Of a stretch of 64,000 bases of DNA, positions 21,200 to 32,782 are shown in pieces. Position 1 is the first letter of the stretch; the number at the start of each line of letters is the position of its first letter. The translations under genes were made by a program, and so were the position numbers. The stretch lies in contig JAGTXK010000036.1 in the NCBI GenBank assembly GCA_019096195.1, positions 43,127 to 107,126 on the forward strand, written 5' to 3'. The stretch comes from Boletus sp. NGJ (Eukaryota; Basidiomycota; Agaricomycetes; Boletales; Boletaceae). The notes under the pieces were generated by a model. It was not told the DNA's origin and did not search any database. It worked only from the letters and a program-made list of their open reading frames with translations.

Positions 21200-21562
21200 A
21201 TGGTATGAACTGACATTTGTTCTCTCATCCTTACAACATTCCTCAACACAGTAAATACGACGTAAAATTTATGCTATTCCCCCTTGTACTTTCGTTGTTG
21301 AATTACTCTCCATCCTTGGGGCCAGGGGTGCCCGGAGGGCAATGCTATATAGGTGTGCAACCGTTAGAACAATTTTGCAACTCCCGGTCATTTTGCAACA
21401 CTGGTCCAAAGATAGTATTGATCGTCTACAGAGCGAGCGCCACCATTGATTGAATATAGTAAAATTCAAACTCCGATATTACACCCCTCTCCATTACTCT
21501 ACAGCCCATATTCTACGCTTGTATAATCACTTCTTCGTCTTTCTGCTCCTGGGTACCACAGC

Positions 21563-24035
21563 ATGGATACTCTTGCGCTCAAGTGTTGGGTCTACGGTGA
21601 CGATTCTTACACGACCTTCCCTGTGGAGATCTCCAAGATGAAGACTGTCAGAGCCCTCAAAGGGGTCATAAAGGACAAGAACTCAGTCAGGTTCAACAGT
21701 GTGGATGCACGCTACCTCATTCTCTACTCCATCCCAATTCCTGATGATGATCACTTTGAGGCCACCCTCAAGCAGCGGACGTTCAAGGGACAAACACGCC
21801 TCATCAAACAATGCACATTATCTGTCCTTGACCTATCCGACAGCCTTTTCATCGTCCACGCACCCAATCTTGGTACACGTTTGTTGTGGTATCCTGTTGC
21901 CCTTCTGACGAATAACCAGATTCACGTACAGTTGGACCCTCTGTCGTCGCCCCCGATATGACCCTTAACTGATGGGTGCGCGGTGACACCACCGGTAGCG
22001 TCTTCCTCGTCGAAATTTCGAGCACCAACAATGTCGCCGCCCTCAAAGAAGCCATCAAGAACAAGAACCAGGTGGACTTTCGAGACATCGACGCAGACAC
22101 TCTTGCTCTTTACAAAGTTTCCCTCCCATACGGCGAAGCTGACTCCCTTAGAGGTCTCGGCGCTCTCACCATCTCCAGTCTGGGGAATCCTTTGTGGCAT
22201 TTGCAGAAGTTGTCAGCTATTTTCATGCCACTGCCTGCCGACGACCAACTCCACCTCATCGTTGGTGTGTAGCACTTTGAATTCAAACTTGACTTCAACG
22301 ACGATCATTCTTTGGATTTCAGACGGCTCGGCTTTGTCTTTCACATGTTGGATTCGAGGAGCAGAGCCTGCAAACTCCTTTGAAGTCCAAATAACAACGA
22401 AGGCCATGGTTGATGGCCTCAAAAATGCGATCAAGGCAGCATATGGTGATAAGCTATCCCCTGCTCGCTTGAAACTCTACAAGATTTCAGTAAATGAAGG
22501 GGCTGAGCTTCGCGAGCGTCTTAGTGCTCTAGGATCGGGTCGACTTCTGCAGGGGAATGAGTTGGTGCAGAGCGTCTTCGATGATGTTCCATTTTTTCAG
22601 AGGCCCCGTGTAGTCGTCGAGCCAGGCGCTGAACATCCTAGCTTAACCGGCTCCGCTACCAGTCACAAACGTGGACATTCCGAAGATCGTTTTGAAGCGA
22701 TGAAACGCATCCAATACCGCTTTTTGACACACCCGATACAAAGTCCATCGATGATCGAGAGGGAACTCCAGGGTCGACCGGACAAAAACCACATCTCTTT
22801 CCCACTCGTTCTCGTACATCGCATTTTCGCCACCTTTGTTTCCGATTGTGAAACCTACGAACCGAGTGATGAAGACCTCAAATTCAGTTACAAGCTGTCT
22901 CAGTGCACGTGCCAGTTCTCGGGCACGAAAGGGACCGGAGGACGCAGTTTCGGGTGTGTATGAGCGAGTACGGCATAAACCTGACGGAAGTAAAGATTGA
23001 ATTCACGACTGACGGAGACGCCCTCCCGTCCCTCGTTTGTGACTCCAAGGGGCATCCATACACAGAGGCTGTGTACCGTCTGGCTACCGTGCAATCACGG
23101 CTTCACGTGCACCTCGCCGATCTACGCCTCCTACCCTCCATTCACATCTTTTACCGCGGTACGCACGCTTTCCTATTATCCCACCTCAGCCCTTTGATCC
23201 GGTGTGTAGGACCTATTCTCGGATTTGCGAAATCCATGCTAGCAAATGAATCCGAGGTGGACGTTCTGGGACCCATCCTCCCAGTGTTTCATCACCGAAC
23301 GAATATCGACTTGCAGATCCGCTGTGCGAAGATGTTCGGAGCGTTGAAGAACTCTGCTACTGCCTTGGAGGAATATTACGAGCACACCCTGCCTCCGCCA
23401 CTCGCGGACACCCGCTTCCCGTGGATCACGCAGTACAATACAATTACCCCGCCAACCGAGACTCGCGAATACGAGTACCTTCGCCGCATGGGCGGCGATA
23501 ACGTTGTCTACATCTGCCAACACATCCACGACAAGAAGCGAATACTCGTGAAGTTCGTTCGAACATACTTCAGAAAGACGCTCATCTGGCGTCCGCAGCT
23601 AAGGAAGGAGCTCCCACGTTGCTTGGTCACCGTGATGTACTATCCTGTGGCTGGTCTGTCTTCGTGATGGAGTTGCTTGAGGAACCGGATTGGGTATCAG
23701 ACCTGAAGATCCGTGACAAGGCTGAGCAGCGCATAATTTGTGACAAGGTCAGGGACCATGTGTTGGCTCTCCATCGACAGTGTTTTGTCCACGGCGACAT
23801 TCGACCTCAGAATATTGTTGTGAAGCGTCCTGACGCTGAGCACGAATATACCTTGTCTGTCCGTCTAATTGACTTTGACTGGGCAGGGGAGACCAACAAG
23901 GCGAAATATCCGTTCTTCGTGAATCCGGATCTTGGCTACGGATACAAGAGGCCGAGCGGCGCCACAGGAGGAGGCATCATTACTACGGAACACGATCTTG
24001 CCATGGCAGGCTTGATGTACCCGTTCGCTGTTTAG
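21563..24035 (+). pseudogene. three-Crinkler-domain kinase, frameshifted
   Basis: Three successive Crinkler-type ubiquitin-like N-domains can be read: 21,563-21,961 (LKCWVYGDDSYTTFPVEI), about 21,965-22,272 (WVRGDTTGSVFLVEI ... VDFRDIDADTLALYKVSLP) and about 22,312-22,620 (FTCWIRGAEPANSFEVQI). The linker region to about 23,490 is typical of agaricomycete Crinkler kinases, followed by a kinase domain: VKFVRTY (beta3 Lys), VHGDIRPQNIVV at about 23,787 (catalytic loop HGD) and LIDFDWAG at about 23,865 (metal-binding D-F-D). It ends at 24,035. Breaks are a TGA where the second domain's conserved Cys should be (about 21,969), stops at 21,961 and 22,272, a frame change near 22,890-22,960 and another near 23,566-23,590. 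Crinkler proteins are secreted or host-signalling effectors in other lineages; the role in free-living fungi is unknown. Some breaks might be introns. Confidence 0.72.
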
Positions 24036-24862
24036 CCCACGTAGCTTATTGGTATCTTGTAACTTATTGAGATTCTGGTAAATCTACATGTTCTGTGTTC
24101 TCATGATAAGCACGTTGTTTGGTGCTACGCGAGCAATGTGGAGGTGCGAAACGCTTAGATCTCAGACTAGAATCGGCATTTCGACAAGGCCCTTGGTTTC
24201 CAGTCTATCGTTCTCGTTGTGTGCTTTCACCTCTGTTCGCTCCATCGTCGTCCATCAAATCTTTGACAGACCCTACTATGAGATTATACAGGAGCAGTAC
24301 TCACGAAAAGGATACCTGGCTAGGAAGCCAATGTCCTCTCGACGAGCGTTAAACCCAGGAAAGCCGTATAATAGAGTCTGGCCTCGGCAAGATGGCGCTG
24401 AACAACTCGACGAGTGTCGTCAAAGATCTACACATGCGATTCGGAATATGCGTCATTTTGTGTTGGTGTCTCAGCACCATTTCAAGCTTGCAAGTCCCGT
24501 GTTGATAAAGAACAAATGCGAGACCCTGGAACAAGACGTTACGCAAGTTCTGGGAGTTTTGAGACATGTCTAGTTGAATGGCCCGAGTATTGACAACGAA
24601 ATGCGAGGTCTTGAGAGAGCTTTTTCACATGTCAGCGCTTCAGCAACGAGTGATTGAAAAGGTAGAACTGTGGGACGGGCGAAGAGCTACAGAGGCCGAT
24701 TCATTGAAGGAACAAACGAAGCTAAAAGTTTTGAGACCGTGATTCACTGAGTGTTTTTTGTACACGAAAGGTTCCGGCCCAATCTTGTATACAAAACAAC
24801 GTTCACAACGTTCAGGTGGACTCCGTCCCCCCGCTCGAGACAACCCTCAAGACAGGATTCCA
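24036..24862. other. intergenic; unsupported ORF
   Basis: A 161-codon plus-strand frame (24,088-24,573) has no recognisable domain, no intron signals and no obvious relatives in memory. I treat it as chance. The 3' end probably holds the promoter of the thioesterase gene. Confidence 0.3.
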
Positions 24863-26425
24863 ATGCCACCACGCACACACAAGAATACCGTCGCTCTGCT
24901 CGCAAGGATACCTGCCATGTTAATACCCACGCGCCGGGGAGACCTCACGGAAATATATGCACGCCTCAAGGCTCTCTTGGACCGCTCACCGCACACCAAG
25001 TTGCTTTCCATCCTCAAATATGCTGCTTGCATCGTGCTTTTCATCAATTTCGGATCTCTGCCATTCGTATGGCACTGTGAGTCTCACCGCAACCCTTTTT
25101 TTCCCCTTTCGCTTGGGAGTCGGACATATGGTGGATATCCAGCTCAACACTCGTTTTCTCTGTAGTTCGTGTGCTCTGGCCAATACTCTTGTTTAGAGTA
25201 AAAAAATCAGTGCTCCGTTTGAAGCTCGTATTCGCCTGCGAGAAGGAACGAGCGCAGACGCTTTTCGCCTGGGGTGAAAGCCAATCGCCCGTGGGCGCTA
25301 ATCCATTCGAAACCACCACCGTGTACAGGCGATGGGCAGGTGCGTATTTCAAGTCGATGAGAAAAGACTCGTGTGGTTCAATGGTTTCTTCCAGGTATCG
25401 ACGATATCGACATGTTCGGGATACACCTGAGTAATTCGAGTTATGCCAAGGCCCATCTTTTTCCCCCTCATGTCGCCTAACGTAAACTGATCCGTCCCTC
25501 CAAGTAGGCATTCGATTCAGCCCGCTCAAAGTCGCTCGTCAAGTGGTTCCCCGCCTGGGGTCGTAGTGGTGGACAGATGGCCCTCGGTGGTGAGTCACCA
25601 CGTCATACCTACTGGTCCAGACAAATCCGACCGACGATCTCGACCCTTGTTCGCTTCTCCAGCAACTCATTACCACTTCCTTCGCGAGATCCCGCCTTTA
25701 GTGCGGTACGAAGTCCGGCTCACGATCGGCTCCTGGGACCATAAATGGGTAAGTTGGACGATGCTTCCAAGTTCTGATGAGTCTTTGATGCGCTAACGGA
25801 TTACTTTTTTCTACAGCTGTACGTTGTAGCGCGCTACGTCACACTTCCCAACCGTCGACACGCCACCCGCTCCACCCCCAATGACGGGCTCGCTCCTGCT
25901 AATAATGGGTCCGCCAACGTCGAACACGCCGTCGCCGACATCATCAACACAGATCACAACGGGACGGGCAATGCACGCCGAGCCCCCATTGTCGAACCGG
26001 ACGGGGCGATCTTGCATTGCGTCGCTGTATCTCAGATCTGTTTTAAAGGGGGTCGCATCACCATTCCACCGGCTATCGTCCTCGCATCGGAAGGGTTTAC
26101 GAAACCGTATGGCGACGGTGATGGCGACGGTGACAGCGTCGACAACGCGAGCACGCGCTCGTACTCGCATATCAACCCTCCGCCAAATTGGCTCAAGTCC
26201 CAATCGCTTCGGGTGCCCCCTCACGGCAGCATGGACAACTTTCGTGCTTTCCACCGTGGTAAATGGCGTGATGTCCCCGAAGGAGAACGATGGTGGGAAG
26301 ATGCCCTTGGTGGATCGATCGAGACGAAGCGTCAGGCGAATTTGGTGATATTAGAATCGCTCAAGCTGGGGATGGAGCGGACTCAAACATTGCATCGTTC
26401 GAAAGGTGTGACGTTGGGGGTCTAA
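24863..26425 (+). CDS. THEM6-like hotdog thioesterase family protein
   Basis: Six exons: 24,863-25,076; 25,166-25,339; 25,395-25,450; 25,508-25,589; 25,663-25,748; 25,817-26,425 (406 residues, phases agree). Residues about 45-85 form a hydrophobic N-terminal anchor (LKYAACIVLFINFGSLP) followed by HFRVLWPILLFRVK. The 4HBT-type hotdog core shows IDMFGIHLSNSSYAKAFD (family: D-x-D-x-N-x-H-x-N-N), THYHFLREIPP, LTIGSWDHKWLYVV and, after an insert, ILHCVAVSQICFKGGRI. The usual second Asn before Y is Ser here. The C-terminal part (RWWEDALGG) is typical of the fungal members. It probably acts at an organelle membrane; substrate unknown. Intron 3 (25,451-25,507) appears to use a GC donor (AAG|GCCCAT). 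A 36-nt GT intron inside it is also in frame but improbably short. Confidence 0.85.
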
Positions 26426-27735
26426 GTTTGGCCACATCCTTTATTTATATATCGACAATTGACTTATCTCGAGCGTCTAGTTATATTAGAGTTTAACATC
26501 TCGGAGTTAAGCCAAAGAGATAACGTGTGTGAATGAGGTGTACGACATGCCACGATACGAGTGCTTGGACCAAAAGCGCCACATTCAGAAACAGGAGGTT
26601 GTGTTGACTTGTGTGTAACTCACCCGAAACGGAGAGTCACGCGAGGTCAGCCTAAACAGTGCTAAACACCCGACACGACCGTTCCATTTCGAGCCCCGGA
26701 TTATCCGACATCACACCCAGTTATTTCATCCACGGTACGCTCTACTCGACCCGGCGTCAAGCATTCTGACGTTGCGCCTCTTCCTAGGTATGTATTTCCA
26801 TCCTGGGTACGTTGCATGCGCTAGTACGTCCGCGATCTGTCAACTCATCCGACGTCGGACGGCTCCGCCACCTCCACATCGGGTACGTACAATCTTTTTT
26901 TTTTTTTTTTGTGCGTACACGGTTTCCAAAAAGGCTCCGTCACGGTAGGGTACGATAGACGCACGTTGGAAAGTAAGTTGGTCTGGTATTCTTGGCCTCT
27001 CTGCTCGACGAGCACTTTTTTTTTCTTTTCGCTGTGTGAAACTCGCCCATCCAAGTCGTACTTCAAGTTGGACCTCAATACTCAGTATCCGCCCCCCTTG
27101 CCCAACTCTCGTCACCTCCCTCCGGCTCTCCCTGACCGCACCTCCAGGGCCAACTTGGGCAGTGTAACGCTCCAGCGGTCGCCACCCGCTCCCGGGGCAC
27201 GCGATCGCCATCATCACGCCTGCCAAACTAGCGTGCGCCATGACAACAAAACAGCTCAAACTCTCGAGGGCCAGCCGCCACCTATTCATTCCATACCTCA
27301 TAAAAACAAAAACAAAAACGACACAGCCGATTGAATAGCAAGCGTCGATCTGGTCTGGAGTAACTCGGATCCTGGGAGTCGGCGTGGATGTGTTCTCAGG
27401 TCAGTCTATGAAATTGTCTCACTTCCGGTCGAGTGACAGCATTTGCAAATCCGGGGTCAAGTACTGTACATTGTAATGGAGCTGATGGTAAAGAACAGGT
27501 GTATCGACAGCAATCCTCCTTAAATATACACATAGCTATGCGAGCCGACATAGACATCAAAAGACGAAAAATAAACCAAAGAACGAAAAGTGAGTGGATA
27601 ACCTCTAGGCGGGGCAAGTGTGCTCGGAGGTGGGGACTATTGTGTATATGTCAATGAGGTGTCTTGCGCATGGATCGACTCGGTTCAAAACAGGGCGTCA
27701 CGTCTTCTCTCCATTTTCATATTCATCTCGTCCTG
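26426..27735. other. intergenic, no gene recognised
   Basis: Contains homopolymer runs (T-run near 26,896-26,911) and a CA/AAC-rich stretch (27,300-27,320). Open frames here lack domains and splice structure. Nothing is supported. Confidence 0.3.
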
Positions 27736-29247
27736 TCATGCTTTAACATTGCCGATGACGCTCGATGGTTTAGAACCGTACAGCCCAAGCTCGATCACGT
27801 CGACGTTGCTGTCTCCGTGCTCCGCCCTGCCACCGCCGACCGTACTCCACGACGTATTCCGACTCTCACTCAGATGAACACCGTCCACGCTACCAAACTT
27901 GGCCTCGACGCGGGTGGGCGGAGAGCAAAAGCTGAACCTCCCAATGCTGCTCGCAGGGTTTTGGTCCGGCACCGTGCAATTATCTTCGCTCAAACTCTTG
28001 CCTTTATTCCAAGCCTTGCCGCGAGCGATCCACAAGATGATCAAGAGGGGTGCAATGGCCTACAAGGGGACATTTCGTCAATTCAGATCTACACATCGGG
28101 TGCATCTCTGCACCATGTGACGGCTCACCTGAACGTGGGGCATCGTCGCCAAGATGACCGTCTGTCCTGGGGATTGTAGGATGTACAAAACGAAAAACAC
28201 GATCGACCATACGGCATAGACTGACGCAGATTCGATCAACACTGTCGCAATACTCATGTAGGGCGTGTCCATTTTTCGACCTTGGCAATGTATAACGTAC
28301 GTGACGTGAACAGCATCGAGGAAGAAACGATATCACGTTAGCGGATACAGCCCGTCGTTCAGGATCGCGGTGCTTACCAAACACGCGTTGTAGTCGGACC
28401 TTGTGCCAGTACAGCCGCGCAGTAATCAACATTGTTGCGATAACGCACAGCGAGAACGAGAGCACGTAATAAGAGAGCAGCAACTTCTCTGAGAAGAGGT
28501 ATATCTCCCCCAAGCCGGCTTCTGCCTGTAAGAGAAGGGCACTCAACACTATAGCGAACCCACGTTAGTCCTGGACCATCCATGATAGACGTTGTTTCAC
28601 CCACCTATGACACCGAGGTACATCGCAAATAGTACAAGGATCATCCATCCCGCATACGCAACATCACGATAAAACACGATGAATCTACCGAGCTACAGAC
28701 ACTGACATCAGCTTTGTCCAACACGTGCACAAGAACCGAGACTGACGATCAGGCCATCCGTCATCCAAAGTATTATCAGGGAAGAGAGGTCGGTCATAAC
28801 CATGACCTTTTCACCAGCCATGTACGAGATGTAAAACTGATAGGGACCTCCGGGGTACAATCTATTATCGACGTAGGCCACGATCGTGTTCTGAGAATTG
28901 CCGGCGGTGTACAACGTCGCCAGGACGAACAAGACGGAGGTGTAGGTGATGTAAAAAACCGTCCTGCATCGCATCGTCCGGGAGCTCGAAAACGACCGTG
29001 GTTGTGATCCCGCTCGCGAATTGTGTCGATAAAGCCTCTTGATGAGAAAATAGGTGACCAGGCCGTAGAGGCAGAATATGACACCGTAGGAAAACCCAAC
29101 GAGTGTCGTGGCCGATATCAAATCGAGGCGATCATTGAGGAGGTCTATGCTGGTCTCACCGCTCCCCGTCGTGGTTGAGTTCGCAGCGGTCACATTGGCC
29201 GTCGTGGTCGTCGCAGCCACGAGGGCCGTACGTAGCGCCAAAGGCAT
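27736..29247 (-). CDS. seven-helix membrane protein, uncharacterised
   Basis: Five exons on the reverse strand: 29,247-28,747; 28,692-28,605; 28,548-28,378; 28,280-28,129; 28,059-27,736 (411 residues). The first ATG opens a Thr-rich N-terminus (MPLALRTALVAATTTTANVT). Seven hydrophobic segments follow: LVGFSYGVIFCLYGLVTYFL, TVFYITYTSVLFVLATLY, a stretch ending IILWMTDGLI, GWMILVLFAMYLGVI, LLSYYVLSFSLCVIATMLI, SIATVLIESASVYAVWSIV and APLLIILWIARG. The tail is a Ser-rich cytoplasmic-like 100 residues. The layout matches a large unnamed family of mushroom 7-TM proteins, where the motif before helix 7 usually reads I-A-P-L-L-I. A receptor or sensor role is possible but unproven. Frames that begin upstream (29,298) use TTG, not ATG. 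Confidence 0.82.
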
Positions 29248-30360
29248 AAGAAGGAGACTCTTGAGTCGGGAAGTGCACGCTGGCAGGCAGGCGATCAAAA
29301 TGATAGTTGAACCCTGGCCAAGCCATTATGAATGAGATATAAATGAGCGTGCGCAAGGGGCGACACGTTAATACGGAGATGCGTTTCAAAGGTGGCAGTC
29401 AATTTCAGCGTGGGATGATTGAACTCTGATAAGCGTGATCCGAGTAGCGATCGGTCCATTTCACTCGCTTGTCAGAGCGGTCAGGGTCACGGTTTTGGAA
29501 ATGGGAAATCGCAGCTTCAAGTTGGGGGATGGGTTAGGTAACGTCAGGAAAGGGAGAGTGGTGTGCTGTCCTGTGCAGTCCAAGTGAGGTACTTCTGGTT
29601 ATCGCCAATAATTAATGGGACGGTATTGCTGATTCATGAAGACAAGAAGAAAAAACATTGTTGGAGCGAAAACTGCTGCGGACGAAGAAAGTAGATGTGA
29701 CGTACCACGTAGAAGATAGAGCCGAGCAACTGAAATAGTACTAGCACAAGGTATAAGCGCTCAGACGACGTATGACACGCTACGGTAAAAGCGGCATGTT
29801 TGACAAGAGAATGCTCATCGAAAAATACTCGTACGCACGCGTGCAATTGCTCGACGTCCTACGGTGTGTGGCGCAGAGTCACAAGAAACGTTACTGTAGG
29901 GCATGTTCGCGGGTGGTGTATAACGGTGGTCGTCTGCTGAGACTTTGAACTGACACTTAAGTTGGTGTTTCTATCAAATGCTATAGCTCTTCTTAAGACA
30001 CGCCAAGGGTCACGAAGCGAGTCGGTGTGGTATCGGTGAAAAGAAGCTGCAGACGCTAGAACCGTCGCTCGCCTGACGGGAGTTGCCGCAAGCGTCCTCT
30101 AGTACTATGTCGGATGGAGTTGTCTCAGAGGTGTGGTTCAGTGGCTGTTGTCAGTGATCTGGCTTCAGAGTGTTTGCCTCAGTTCCTCGTTCTCGTCGCT
30201 AGCTGGTGTGTAGTTTACGGTAATAGCTCGCTTGAAACGCCTCGTGCCTCCTTATCAGTGTCACTTGGACGGTCAGAAAGGTTGGAACCACATGTCTCAT
30301 GCCTTCCCACCGCTGGCAGTCACGATCCCACCACACCCGTCTCTCTCCCAACCCACCACG
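29248..30360. other. divergent promoter region
   Basis: Lies between the divergent 7-TM gene and ATG101. Short frames (for example 29,634-29,846 reverse) have no support. Nothing specific is recognised. Confidence 0.35.
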
Positions 30361-31420
30361 ATGAGCACTACCTTCCCGACCGTGTCCATCGACGTGGTAT
30401 GTCCCTCGCCAGATACCGAGTTCTCCCAGCTTGCCCTCACGCTCGATGTGTTCTCCACCGTCATATTCCGGGAGCTCAGATTCTCGAACGACAAACCGCT
30501 AAAGAAGTCCTCCATGCGATCCTGCACGCTATCCTCTTCCATCGTCTCTTTGGAACGGTCAAACCTCAGACGTTTGACGTGCTCGACGTGACCATGGTCA
30601 GCTCTTTCACCCCAAACCATCCCCTCCCAGACTTTTTATATGATGTCCCTGCTTCACCCCATTCCTCTGGTTAGAGCTCTGGTTCGGGACTGTGCTTGCT
30701 GACGTCGATGTTCTGCTTCCTTCTTTTTTTTCGGACGACACACCACCATGGCCCAACAACTACATATCGAACTTAACACAGCCCGGCGTTGCAGATCCCG
30801 AAATGGAACAGCTCGTCAACGAGAAAGTAGACGTGTTTTGGAAAGGGATCGAAAGCGGGACGAACAAACGTGGACAGGTAAGGTCTCGCTTTTTTTTTCT
30901 TTCTTCGTATCCTAAACCCCCTCGTGTGCAACCACTTTTTTTATATCCCAGATCTTGGTCACCTTTTCGGAAAAGAAACCGAAAAAATCGTGGTTCCAGG
31001 TGTATGTCGGAGAAGAAGATGTTCCATGGGAGCAATGGTGAGTTTTGCCCCCTCCCCTCTTTTGTTCCTCGTTTCTACGATTTCCCCTCGCGCCCAGGAT
31101 CGTCAACGCGGAACTGAGACAGCCAAAATCAGATCGAGGTACACCTTCGCCTATGCGTCCCATGTCATTCGTGCTTACATCTTGTTTGCGTTCGGACGTC
31201 TATCGCATGATACATGACCGCCTTTCCTCTGTAATACACAGACCGTCACGAATTCAGCGCTACCCTTGCCACCACCCTCACCAAAGCCCTCCATGTCATG
31301 CTCACCCATACCTCGTCCGAAACGGGTCGTACGGCTGTTCCGCTCATCACCAATGCTACCGGCATCTCGCCGTTTCCTATTCGCATCACAGTCAAAGTGG
31401 ACGGAATCGAGATCGGGTGA
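30361..31420 (+). CDS. ATG101: autophagy protein ATG101
   Basis: Six exons: 30,361-30,396; 30,480-30,596; 30,782-30,877; 30,952-31,037; 31,098-31,138; 31,242-31,420 (184 residues, all phases agree). ATG101 is a HORMA-fold partner of ATG13 in the Atg1/ULK1 initiation complex. It replaces the Atg29-Atg31 arrangement of budding yeast and stabilises ATG13 at the phagophore assembly site. Diagnostic parts are VLHAILHAILFHRLFGTVKP near the N-terminus, LVNEKVDVFWKGIES, KKSWFQVYVGEEDVPWEQW (the W-x-x-E-x-W-x-V/I segment containing the WF finger region), and the C-terminal SPFPIRITV. It is shorter than the roughly 218-residue human protein, mostly at the ends and loops. Intron 2 (30,597-30,781) is unusually long for this window. 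Confidence 0.93.
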
Positions 31421-31524
31421 GGGGTCTTTGGATCGTTGCTGATCATTATCGAGGTGCTCGTACCCTATAATCGCGAAATCTCTAGTAATACAGACGTCAA
31501 CTGACCCATGTTACAGTAAAGTCC

Positions 31525-31595
31525 AAATGCAGAGTACTATAGCTACACGCATAATGATGTCTAGTACTGCGAAGAAATACATCAGAACACGAGAG
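31525..31595 (+). repeat. 60-bp direct repeat, copy 1
   Basis: Shares AAATGCAGAGTACTATAGCT and the following GATGTCTAGTACTGC..AGAA..ACATCAGAA segment with 32,685-32,748. It has six extra bases (CATAAT) between the two halves. Confidence 0.85.
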
Positions 31596-32684
31596 CCAGC
31601 GAGACAGTGAAGTGAAGAAGCGCCTACCAGTACCTTCATTTTTTTGCGGGGAAAATGAGAATCCGTGGTGGAGGCAACACATTCCGGACGACAGCAGTTT
31701 CTCGCAGACCAGCAACTCCAGTGAGAAGGAATTGTTATGCAAAGGTACGTCCAGATACCGCATGTGTAGCAGACACTGGGTAGGGCAGGATATGACTGAA
31801 GACTCATTTCATAGGGAGAATTCTTTATAATGTATGCAACATCACAAAATACTTGTGGCGGGTACCACTAGTTATTTTACTAGGCGTATCAAGGCGTTGA
31901 AGCTTAAAGGTTTCGAATCGGGACGTTAATTGCTTTCATTTGCACTGATGGGATGCATTCTTGTACTACAACGAATGCTCGTGATGATGGTGACAACCGT
32001 GACGCAGCCCAGAACCACGAATGACCATGTCCGCGACGCGCTATCGGAACTGCTCAACACTCTGCACCGCCTCGGTCGTTTCTTCCGAGGTACCCAATGG
32101 CCGTTTGGTCATGGTCGTTTTCACGACGGCTCTCCGATGGCGATGTCAATGCTGTTATCTGTCTCGCCATCTTACAAGGAGGTCGATTCGAGCTCTTCGC
32201 TGGGAGAACTGATCGAGTTGAGTGGGATATGCATAGTCACTAGATGAGCAGAGGAGGGACAGACTCCCCTGCGGCACCGCTGGTGTCGTACGGCTCTGAG
32301 GATACAATCGGGTTTGCCGGCGGTATTACAGCCCCCGAAGGCGACAGAGCGGTAAGCAAAGATTGGACATCGACATCGTTCAATGAGAACGTCGGGTAAG
32401 GGGGATGAACGCAGCAGGGGGGTGGTTGGGTGCACACAGTGATTGAGCCAGAAACGGTCTCACGTCGTGAGCATTCACAAGTAGTGGGAGAAGTTGGAGA
32501 GTTTCAATGGGATCGATGTGGCACTGTGTCGCGCGATGAGGGACATACTGAACCTCTTCTTCACCAACCTTGCTAGGGCGGGGCCGAAACTCATGTAACT
32601 CGACGAACCGGAGAAGGTCCCCATTCCTAGACCTGATAACGAAGGAGCGGTAGGTACGAGTGCATGCATCGTGAGTTATATTGA

Positions 32685-32748
32685 AAATGCAGAGTACTAT
32701 AGCTACACGGATGTCTAGTACTGCAAAGAATTACATCAGAATCGAGAG
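32685..32748 (+). repeat. 60-bp direct repeat, copy 2
   Basis: Direct copy of the 31,525 repeat, lying within the predicted 3' untranslated region of MAU2 (reverse strand). Sequences outside the repeat are unrelated. Confidence 0.85.
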
Positions 32749-32782
32749 CGTCGCTACATCTATCCGTCCATCTGTTAAACGC

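Larger units (their letters stand above)
31421..32782. other. convergent 3' region with gene-like debris
   Basis: Lies between the 3' ends of ATG101 and MAU2. A plus-strand reading near 31,990-32,245 and another near 32,490-32,640 (SFNGIDVALCRAMRDILNLF) look coding-like but are broken and unnamed. Two copies of a 60-base direct repeat lie at both edges. Confidence 0.3.

Noticed and set aside
24088-24573. 161-codon plus-strand frame as a gene
   Set aside because: No splice signals, no recognisable domain, and unusual composition. Treated as chance.
29247-29298. Upstream N-terminal extension of the seven-helix protein
   Set aside because: The extension begins with TTG. The first in-frame ATG is at 29,247 and gives a sensible N-terminus.
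31905-31930. tRNA-like T-loop (GGTTTCGAATCGGG)
   Set aside because: No matching acceptor, D or anticodon arms could be folded around it.
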